Source: Candidatus Bathyarchaeota archaeon (GTDB lineage: Archaea > Thermoproteota > Bathyarchaeia > Bathyarchaeales > Bathyarchaeaceae). Taken from it: a stretch of DNA of 5,349 nucleotides. A program made the position numbers and the translations under genes. Location of the stretch: the NCBI GenBank assembly GCA_029881555.1, contig JAOUMI010000050.1:1-5349 (forward strand). Direction: 5' to 3'. The notes under the pieces are model-generated. The model was not told the origin of the DNA and did no database searches. It saw only the letters and a list, made by a program, of their open reading frames with translations. This document shows positions 1 through 3,981 of the stretch, one piece after another. Numbering within the stretch: the stretch's first letter is position 1; every line of letters begins with the position of its first letter.

Positions 1-42
1 TCACTCATTCTTCGATGTCTTAACCGTTCTAACTCTTCGTCC

Positions 43-189
43 TTAGGCAAGAGCAAACACCCCCAGCCCCTTTGCTTTGCGCTCTACTCGCCATGCAAAA
101 ACGCTGTAGAGGAGGCGCAGAAACGGTACTGGCGAATACAATACTAAACTGTCAAAGTTCCTCCTCAAACTCCATAATCGATCATACAT
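43..189 (-). CDS. Possible small basic/hydrophobic ORF at the end of the zinc-ribbon cluster
   Basis: This is a 48-aa reading frame whose ATG overlaps the stop of the preceding zinc-ribbon gene by 8 nt (ATGTATGA). A GAGGT lies six bases before the ATG, so translation could be coupled. The product is aromatic and leucine-rich in the middle (about residues 14-33), followed by a basic patch (RVERKAK) and a short hydrophobic C-terminus ending FALA. It has no cysteines and so is not another ribbon. I do not recognise a family. Its reality rests only on the overlap and the SD. It also covers an inverted repeat at 78-119, which could mean the region is a structured 3' end rather than coding. An unrelated non-coding tail is a fair alternative. 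Confidence 0.3.
   Translation of the reverse strand: MYDRLWSLRRNFDSLVLYSPVPFLRLLYSVFAWRVERKAKGLGVFALA
78..119. repeat. Inverted repeat with a bulge (possible hairpin)
   Basis: TGCGC (78-82) plus TCTAC (83-87) can pair with GTAGA (106-110) plus GCGCA (115-119). This gives a ten-pair stem with a 4-nt bulge (111-114) and an 18-nt loop. It sits downstream of the zinc-ribbon genes in their direction of transcription. No T-tract follows on the minus strand, so it is not an obvious terminator. Confidence 0.35.
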
Positions 190-358
190 CGTTGAACCTC
201 GACTCCTGCCCAACATGTTTTGTGCCGTGATGTATCCTCACGAAGATCACGGGGCACCTCGGGTTTCTGCAATCATACTCTACCTTTTTCCGGTGCTTTC
301 TCATCGGTTTTCCACAGTGAGGGCAGTTAATGCTTCTCATGTTCCTATCTCTCACCAT
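182..358 (-). CDS. 58-aa zinc-ribbon protein (third ribbon of the cluster)
   Basis: This small basic protein has two Cys pairs, C12-x2-C15 (CPHC) and C30-x4-C35, separated by 14 residues. That spacing fits a single zinc ribbon. It has 14 Lys/Arg against 5 Asp/Glu and a His-rich C-terminal part (HHGTKH). There is no signal peptide or membrane segment, so it is cytoplasmic and could contact nucleic acid or a protein. The start is well supported: AGGTGA at 365-370 lies six bases before the ATG, and the first A of that SD is the last base of the upstream gene's stop codon, which suggests coupled translation. A second Met at residue 7 lacks an SD as good. No specific family recognised. Being cytoplasmic, zinc-binding and co-transcribed with TBP is inference from motifs and spacing. 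Confidence 0.72.
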   Translation of the reverse strand: MVRDRNMRSINCPHCGKPMRKHRKKVEYDCRNPRCPVIFVRIHHGTKHVGQESRFNDV

Positions 359-369
359 CAGCTGTCACC

Positions 370-555
370 TTAAAACCAGAGTTTTTTGTAGCATCCCTTA
401 CAGTAGTAATTCGTTCTGTTGCTACGCTTTCGGGTGATGTGGTGCCTCCAGACCTCTTCCCCGACCTCTAACTCCCGCCCACACCTTCGACAACGCAGGC
501 GATCCCCACGCTTCGTGGCCAAAGTCTGTGTCACCGTGACCAGTTGCCAAGCCAT
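370..555 (-). CDS. 61-aa basic zinc-finger protein (second ribbon of the cluster)
   Basis: The protein has C22-x2-C25 (CRRCG) and C52-x2-C55 (CKGC) separated by 26 residues, a four-cysteine zinc site. His38 and His39 lie between the pairs. It is strongly basic (15 Lys/Arg, 5 Asp/Glu), including an RKRSNR stretch just before the second pair, consistent with nucleic-acid binding. I chose the ATG at 553-555 because AGGGGGGT lies about eight bases upstream. An in-frame GTG at 601-603 would add 16 residues with a hydrophobic start (WIFIVLL), but it overlaps the upstream gene and has no SD. The gap to the preceding ribbon gene is 32 nt and to the next is 11 nt, so an operon is likely. I cannot assign a named family. 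Confidence 0.72.
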   Translation of the reverse strand: MAWQLVTVTQTLATKRGDRLRCRRCGRELEVGEEVWRHHITRKRSNRTNYYCKGCYKKLWF

Positions 556-587
556 CAATGTTACCCCCCTAATGCGCGCGAGTAAAA

Positions 588-713
588 CTATGAATATCCA
601 CACTTGGTGCGTATGTAGACCGTGAAGAACAGTCTACCACCCCCATATGCTCCCTCCATTCTGCCCGTCTCCTTCCGAATCTCAATGTTTTCACATTTGG
701 GGCATTTCTTCAT
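588..713 (-). CDS. 41-aa zinc-ribbon-like protein with an incomplete cysteine set
   Basis: This tiny ORF starts inside the last codons of the TBP gene, overlapping it by 23 nt in another frame. It opens with KKCPKCEN (C4, C7), the usual first knuckle of a zinc ribbon, and ends with IRTKCGYS, which matches the common last knuckle CTKCGYS except that the first Cys is Arg35. Only three cysteines remain (C4, C7, C38). The Arg codon is CGC, one transition away from the Cys codon TGC. The C-terminal knuckle resembles those of TFS/RpoM-type ribbons, but 41 residues are too few to assign a family. No strong SD is visible; translation may depend on ribosomes finishing TBP. Alternatives are a decayed ribbon gene or a sequencing error at 609-611. 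Confidence 0.6.
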   Translation of the reverse strand: MKKCPKCENIEIRKETGRMEGAYGGGRLFFTVYIRTKCGYS

Positions 714-1284
714 GGAGAACATCCATCTCTTCCAGCCTTCGACCAAGATTTTCCATAGCCTCGTAGACCGCTTCTTCCCTCTTGGCGCCCACACAGACGA
801 TTCTGCCAGTGGAAAATATGAGGAAGACGACGCTTGGGCTTTCCATTCGGTAGATCGCAGCTGGAAACTGCTCCGGCTCGTACATGAGGCTTCCGCCCAC
901 GCGAGCTCGCTCGCACAACTCTTCAAGATCAATCGTGCCGCCGAGTCTTCCAGAGGCAACGATGTTCTGAATCTTTATCTCCGGCTTTCCGGTGATGATT
1001 ATGCCAGCCGCTCTTAGCTCTCTGGCGACCTTCATGATTGCCCTTTTAGCCTCCCTCTCTGACTTGGCGCCTGTGCATACCATCCTTCCCGAGTGAAAGA
1101 TTAGGGTGCACGTCTTGGGCTTCTTCAGCCTAAAGGCGAGTCCAGGGAAAACTTGCGGTCGGTACTCTACGTGCGAAAAGACGCTCACTATGGCGTCTAG
1201 GTCTAACGGTTGATTGAAAGCCGCCGAGGCCACGACGTTTTGAATGCGAGTTTGACCCTCGCCTTTTGCCAAGAGGCTTCTCAT
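691..1284 (-). CDS. tbp: TATA-box-binding protein (TBP)
   Basis: TBP binds and bends the TATA element and recruits TFB and RNA polymerase at archaeal promoters. The 197-aa product shows the two saddle repeats, about residues 12-95 and 103-187. Each begins with IQN(V/I)VAS (N16, N107, the conserved minor-groove Asn). The four DNA-intercalating Phe are present: F46 (VFPGL), F63 (LIFHSG), F140 (QFPAA) and F157 (LIFSTG). The tail is acidic (EEMDVLHEE). Repeat 2 is more diverged: it reads FPAA instead of FPGL, and VCVGAK (V165) where repeat 1 has VCTGAK. The start is uncertain. ATG at 1282-1284 gives a normal family length; ATG at 1297-1299 would add 5 residues, and an in-frame GTG at 1417-1419 would add 45 residues of unfamiliar sequence. 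It is the first gene of a minus-strand cluster with small zinc-ribbon genes. Confidence 0.93.
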   Translation of the reverse strand: MRSLLAKGEGQTRIQNVVASAAFNQPLDLDAIVSVFSHVEYRPQVFPGLAFRLKKPKTCTLIFHSGRMVCTGAKSEREAKRAIMKVARELRAAGIIITGKPEIKIQNIVASGRLGGTIDLEELCERARVGGSLMYEPEQFPAAIYRMESPSVVFLIFSTGRIVCVGAKREEAVYEAMENLGRRLEEMDVLHEEMPQM

Positions 1285-1344
1285 CCCGCGCCCCCGCATA
1301 AAGGGGTGGTTGAGACGATAACTGTTTCGGTGCATGAGAAGATC

Positions 1345-1354
1345 GGATAAAATG
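1345..1354 (-). promoter_or_regulatory. Candidate TATA element close to tbp
   Basis: CATTTTATCC read on the minus strand would place transcription initiation near 1324, leaving a leader of about 25 to 40 nt before the ATGs at 1299 or 1284. It is a weaker match to the archaeal TATA consensus than the element at 1459-1468. Confidence 0.3.
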
Positions 1355-1458
1355 CGCGGTTTTTTAGTCGTTTTGGTGATTAAAGCGCCATGTTTTCCGT
1401 GGGCATCCAGGTTGAACACTTTATCAAAAGCTGGTATTCTTCATCATATTTTTCTTCA

Positions 1459-1468
1459 GGATTATATG
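1459..1468 (-). promoter_or_regulatory. Candidate TATA box for the tbp-zinc-ribbon cluster
   Basis: CATATAATCC on the minus strand is a fair archaeal TATA box. It would start transcription near 1438, giving a leader of roughly 150 nt to the chosen tbp start, or about 20 nt to the alternative GTG at 1419. An inverted repeat (1469-1490) directly abuts it on the upstream side, where the BRE and upstream regulators bind. Confidence 0.4.
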
Positions 1469-1490
1469 TCTGGGTTGGCTCAAGCCCAGA
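1469..1490. repeat. Inverted repeat abutting the tbp-side TATA box
   Basis: Arms TCTGGG (1469-1474) and CCCAGA (1485-1490) are perfect. As RNA the stem extends to eight pairs including one G-U, with a six-base loop GGCTCA. No T-tract follows on either strand, so an operator role fits better than a terminator. Confidence 0.5.
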
Positions 1491-1541
1491 AGATATCTAA
1501 TTGATACACAGAATGAAGTTTAACTGTACCTTTGGTGGCGT

Positions 1542-1558
1542 CAATTTCACTTAAATTG
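1542..1558. repeat. Inverted repeat CAATTT-5-AAATTG
   Basis: Perfect six-base arms at 1542-1547 and 1553-1558 are separated by five bases. The repeat lies about 50 bases upstream of the plus-strand TATA element at 1605-1617. A regulator site is possible; in AT-rich DNA a chance match is also likely. Confidence 0.35.
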
Positions 1559-1567
1559 TCAAAAATT

Positions 1568-1588
1568 CTAGATCTAGGCTACTGTAGC
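1568..1588. repeat. Two abutting palindromes upstream of the secreted-protein promoter
   Basis: CTAGATCTAG (1568-1577) is a perfect ten-base palindrome. It is followed without a gap by GCTAC-T-GTAGC (1578-1588), a five-base-arm palindrome. Both lie 17 to 37 bases upstream of the TATA-like element, a usual place for an archaeal activator or repressor to bind. Confidence 0.45.
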
Positions 1589-1604
1589 TGTTGCTTCACA
1601 GTCA

Positions 1605-1617
1605 CATAAATTTAAAA
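1605..1617 (+). promoter_or_regulatory. TATA element for the secreted-protein gene
   Basis: CATAAATTTAAAA is AT-rich and lies about 25 bases before an expected start near 1638-1640. That leaves a leader of roughly 15 nt containing the SD GAGGT at 1642-1646, seven bases before the ATG at 1654. Confidence 0.5.
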
Positions 1618-1653
1618 CGCCTATCAAGTACATCTTTTTTCGAGGTTTGTATT

Positions 1654-2202
1654 ATGCGTAGAAGTCTACTTGTACTTCTAGCTGGGGTATTGATTGCTAG
1701 TGTCGTTGCGAGTGCCGTAGGCATTTGTGGCACAACCTACACTTGGGAGAAGACTTTTGATGTCAAGAAGCCTGAGATTGAGTGTGAAATTGAGGTTGGA
1801 GACAAGAGAATAGTCGGTTGTCCAGTTTATGTTTGGGTGTCTTTGAATCTGGAGGATGGATGGAAAGACTCTTGTTGGAACAACTGGAAAGACAACTGTG
1901 ACGATGACGATTGCAAAAGTTGCTCGAAAAACTGGAAAGGCAACCATGACGATGACTACGAAGATTTGTGGGAATGCGGTTGTTATGTTAACGGAACTTA
2001 TTCGGCACACCTCTACTGGTACAATGGAACTTCGGCGGAGTGGCAACATGTCAAACATCTTCAGGAAGAAACCAACATAACTCTAACCTGCTACAAGCAC
2101 ACATGGACCCACACGTTCGTTCCTATGTGGGAAGGAAGTTACAAGGTAGTAGTTATGTTTGCGATGGATTCGGAAGTCTGCACCTTCACAAATGAAGACT
2201 AG
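1654..2202 (+). CDS. Secreted Cys/Trp/Asp-rich protein with internal repeats
   Basis: A 182-aa protein with a clear Sec signal: MRR, a hydrophobic core about residues 4-20, and a likely cut near A19/A21. No C-terminal membrane anchor is seen, so it is probably released or held in the cell envelope. It has 11 Cys and 11 Trp, and three N-glycosylation sequons (N113, N124, N141). Residues 69-104 contain a WK repeat: GWKDSCW, NWKDNCDDDDC, NWKGNHDDDYED. The Asp runs could bind divalent cations and the cysteines could form disulfides; both are inference. The flanks look beta-rich, with alternating hydrophobic residues and an EGSYKVVVMF segment near the end that recalls Ig-like domains. The start at 1654 is set by GAGGT seven bases upstream; an in-frame TTG at 1591 would place a non-signal segment before the signal peptide. 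No family recognised. Confidence 0.8.
   Translation: MRRSLLVLLAGVLIASVVASAVGICGTTYTWEKTFDVKKPEIECEIEVGDKRIVGCPVYVWVSLNLEDGWKDSCWNNWKDNCDDDDCKSCSKNWKGNHDDDYEDLWECGCYVNGTYSAHLYWYNGTSAEWQHVKHLQEETNITLTCYKHTWTHTFVPMWEGSYKVVVMFAMDSEVCTFTNED
1882..1959 (+). repeat. Imperfect direct repeat inside the secreted-protein gene
   Basis: The 30-base units at 1882-1911 and 1930-1959 match at 25 of 30 bases and stay in frame 48 bases apart, encoding NWKDNCDDDD and NWKGNHDDDY. A shorter, more degenerate copy (GWKDSCW) begins at 1858. This looks like an internal duplication. Confidence 0.65.
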
Positions 2203-2232
2203 AGTCTTACGTGACCACCCCAAAAACTCCCC

Positions 2233-2239
2233 TTTTTTT
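2233..2239 (+). terminator. T-tract terminator after the secreted-protein gene
   Basis: A run of seven T follows CCCC about 30 bases after the stop codon. Archaeal transcription commonly ends at such T-tracts without a hairpin. It lies between convergent genes. Confidence 0.45.
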
Positions 2240-2303
2240 CCTTGTCCTACTCACGGACTTGAGACAGAGGAAAATATCAGTTAATTCACTTGCAACGCCA
2301 GAA

Positions 2304-3557
2304 TCATCTTTCAATTACGATCAGGTCGTTCGGAATTTCGCCTGGAATTCTTGCGTCTTCTTCGGTGAAGATCAGGGTGTTGATCTGATATGATGTCCCG
2401 GCTTTGTGTGGAAGATAGAAGTTGCTCTCGTGGTTGACAACTGTTCCTGGGACGAATAGCTGGTCTCCAGCATCGATCTCCATGTCATATACGAATTCGC
2501 CGACCCAATCGGGGGGGAATGCTATTCCGAGTTCGTAGCCGCCGACCCACCATTTGTCTTGCAGTATCCCTGCTTCTTCGTAGTAGGCTTTCATTTTTTG
2601 GTTAAATTCGGCGACTGGCAGGTTTGGTCTGATCAGTTTGGCTATTACGTCGTAGGCTTTTGCTGATAATTCGACGACTTTTGCTACGTCGGGATTTGGT
2701 TTTCCGATTGAAAGGCTTCGGGCTATGTCGGCGTGATATCGGTTGTAGACGCCGCAGATGTCAACGTTAATCATTTCTCCTCTCTGAATCTTTTTTCGGC
2801 TTGATAGTGCGTGCAGACTGGCGGTTTTGGGTCCTGATGTAACTAGAACTGGAATTCCGGGATTCTCGCCTCCCGCCTTTGCCATGGCGTGGACGATCTC
2901 GCCGTAGACTTCGAGTTCGGTCATTCCCGGTCTTATTGATTCAATCGCTGCGTTCATGCCGATGTCTGCGATTTCTGCTGCTTTTTCTATGTAAGCGATT
3001 TCTTGTGGGGACTTGATGGCGCGGACTTCTCTTACGATGTCGGTTCCGTCAACGACTTTGCAGCCTTCTTTTTCCAAAGCTGATTGGAACATTTCGCTGA
3101 CCGCTCTGTTTGGTCGGTAGCTCCACATTTCGAGGCCGACGGTTCCGGGTAGCCAGCCTTCTTTTTTCAGTTCTTTTGCTATCCAAGATGGCATTCCGGT
3201 TGTTTCGGTTGTTTCTCGGTATATTCTGGTGTCTGTGGATATGGATGTGAATCGGGATAGGATCTCTTCTTCTTCTGTGTCGAAGTGTATGAAGTTGTCG
3301 TGATCTACGTGAACGGCGGTTCCGCTGGCGGGTGGCCATAGTTTGGTGCTTTGGGCTTGGTACCATTCTGCTTGGTATCCGCTTATGTAGAAGAGGCTTT
3401 CTGGGGCTGATAGGAAGAGAAGGTCGATTTTCTCTCGTGTCATGGTTTCGCGGACTCTGTTCAAGCGCTGTCGATACTCGTTGGTTGAGAATGGAATTTC
3501 TTTGGGCGGGGAGAGGTGTTTGAGGATCAGTTCTTTGTCGCTAATTTTTTCGGTCAT
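2304..3557 (-). CDS. M24-family pita-bread-fold hydrolase, ectoine-hydrolase/creatinase-like
   Basis: A 417-aa cytoplasmic enzyme of the Xaa-Pro peptidase superfamily. Residues about 22-170 form the creatinase-type N-domain (FSTNEYRQRLNRVRETM, FYISGYQAEWY). Residues about 180-410 form the catalytic pita-bread domain, opening with RAIKSPQEIAYIEKAA. Of the five metal ligands expected in M24 peptidases, the first two Asp are seen: D266 (NVDICGVY) and D277 (RYHADIAR). The His of GHxxG is Y341 (GGYELG), the Glu of the EP motif is missing (VPGT, 367-372), and the final Glu region reads QINTLIFTEE (Q391/I392). The GVYxRYHA and GYxxGxxxPPDW motifs resemble ectoine hydrolase (DoeA/EutD), which as I recall also departs from the metal site. 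An aminopeptidase role is therefore doubtful; the substrate is unknown. The ATG at 3555-3557 is chosen because GGAGAAG lies at 3564-3570; a TTG at 3572 would precede that SD. There is no ectoine pathway neighbour here. Confidence 0.9.
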   Translation of the reverse strand: MTEKISDKELILKHLSPPKEIPFSTNEYRQRLNRVRETMTREKIDLLFLSAPESLFYISGYQAEWYQAQSTKLWPPASGTAVHVDHDNFIHFDTEEEEILSRFTSISTDTRIYRETTETTGMPSWIAKELKKEGWLPGTVGLEMWSYRPNRAVSEMFQSALEKEGCKVVDGTDIVREVRAIKSPQEIAYIEKAAEIADIGMNAAIESIRPGMTELEVYGEIVHAMAKAGGENPGIPVLVTSGPKTASLHALSSRKKIQRGEMINVDICGVYNRYHADIARSLSIGKPNPDVAKVVELSAKAYDVIAKLIRPNLPVAEFNQKMKAYYEEAGILQDKWWVGGYELGIAFPPDWVGEFVYDMEIDAGDQLFVPGTVVNHESNFYLPHKAGTSYQINTLIFTEEDARIPGEIPNDLIVIER

Positions 3558-3586
3558 TTTTTTCTTCTCCAAAGACTTCTCTCAAC

Positions 3587-3594
3587 TTATTATA
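3587..3594 (-). promoter_or_regulatory. TATA box for the M24-family gene
   Basis: TATAATAA on the minus strand lies 33 bases (centre) before the ATG, predicting a leader of only about 7 to 12 nt that still holds the SD GGAGAAG (3564-3570). Confidence 0.5.
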
Positions 3595-3600
3595 CATCCA

Positions 3601-3620
3601 GATTCTGAGTAATTAGAATC
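3601..3620. repeat. Inverted repeat upstream of the M24-gene TATA box
   Basis: GATTCT (3601-3606) and AGAATC (3615-3620) are perfect six-base arms around eight bases. The site begins seven bases upstream of the TATA box, next to the BRE position, so it could be an operator. Confidence 0.4.
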
Positions 3621-3739
3621 ATTTTGTATAAAAATATTGTTTTTTGCGCGTGCTGTGGACCATTCCTCAATAAGCGGACTCTGTGTTGTTATACTCATTT
3701 GATGGTCTATATCGATGCTACACAAGATGTAATAAACGG

Positions 3740-3754
3740 TTATAAAATATATTT
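3740..3754 (+). promoter_or_regulatory. Strong TATA box upstream of the 33-codon ORF and archaellin gene
   Basis: TTATAAAATATATTTT is the best TATA element in the window, preceded by a purine-rich AAACGG. Initiation is expected near 3770, immediately before the SD GAGGAG at 3771-3776. No comparable element is seen just upstream of the archaellin gene, so this promoter may serve both. Confidence 0.6.
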
Positions 3755-3782
3755 TGGTAGGCGCGGACCAGAGGAGTAGCAT

Positions 3783-3884
3783 ATGGCTGAAGAAATGCTG
3801 GAAAAGCCGAAAAATATCCGTTGGGAACATGTGCTCATAAAAGGATGCGATGCGCAAAAGAACACTCAAACGATACAAAGATAG
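3783..3884 (+). CDS. 33-aa small ORF, possible leader peptide
   Basis: ATG at 3783 follows the SD GAGGAG (3771-3776) by six bases and a strong TATA box by about 35, a complete archaeal expression signal for an ORF too short for normal gene calling. The product starts MAEEMLEKPKNIRWEHV and is hydrophilic, with one Cys and no signal peptide or membrane segment. I recognise no family. The stop is followed within ten bases by a T7 tract, and the archaellin gene begins 97 bases after the stop. It may be a real microprotein, a translated leader that affects archaellin expression, or the 5' remnant of a broken gene: the next frame stays open from an ATG near 3850 to about 3919. Confidence 0.42.
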   Translation: MAEEMLEKPKNIRWEHVLIKGCDAQKNTQTIQR

Positions 3885-3892
3885 TTTTCCAG

Positions 3893-3899
3893 TTTTTTT
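3893..3899 (+). terminator. T7 tract between the small ORF and archaellin gene
   Basis: Seven consecutive T after CCAG could terminate or attenuate transcription from the strong promoter at 3740-3754 before it reaches the archaellin gene. No stable hairpin precedes it, as is usual in archaea. Confidence 0.4.
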
Positions 3900-3946
3900 G
3901 GGCAAGAATCTGGCCTGATAGAACATGAAAAATGAAGTTCCAGAGG

Positions 3947-3976
3947 CTCTACATGGGCGCGCAACGGTGTAGAGGT
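3947..3976 (+). promoter_or_regulatory. Hairpin overlapping the archaellin Shine-Dalgarno
   Basis: CTCTACA (3947-3953) pairs perfectly with TGTAGAG (3968-3974) around a 14-base loop; one more T-G pair is possible inside. The right arm contains the first three bases of the SD GAGGT (3972-3976), so folding would partly block ribosome access to the archaellin start. Confidence 0.45.
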
Positions 3977-3981
3977 AGAAG

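Larger units (their letters stand above)
1285..1653. other. Divergent intergenic/promoter region between tbp and the secreted-protein gene
   Basis: If tbp starts at 1284, this 369-base stretch has no clear gene. The part at 1285-1419 is open in the tbp frame but has no SD and reads as low-quality protein. The remainder is AT-rich. It holds two TATA-like elements facing tbp (1345-1354 and 1459-1468), one facing the plus-strand gene (1605-1617), and four inverted repeats (1469-1490, 1542-1558, 1568-1577, 1578-1588). No tRNA or CRISPR is seen. Confidence 0.6.

Noticed and set aside
1..42. Possible start of another minus-strand gene at the left edge (ATG at 6-8)
   Set aside because: Only three codons would be visible and there is no clear SD, so nothing can be supported.
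622..1017. Plus-strand open frame of 131 codons opposite tbp
   Set aside because: It is antisense to a well-supported TBP, has no SD or TATA element, and its product looks like random composition.
1678..2058. Minus-strand open frame of 126 codons
   Set aside because: Antisense to the secreted-protein gene; the Val/Phe-rich product mirrors the Asp/Lys-rich repeat codons.
2211..2393. Plus-strand open frame of 60 codons after the secreted-protein gene
   Set aside because: It starts at a GTG without an SD, runs through the T-tract and ends within the 3' part of the M24-family gene.
2511..2517. Run of seven G as a possible frameshift site in the M24-family gene
   Set aside because: The frame continues intact on both sides through recognisable family motifs (GYELG, PPDW), so there is no disruption.
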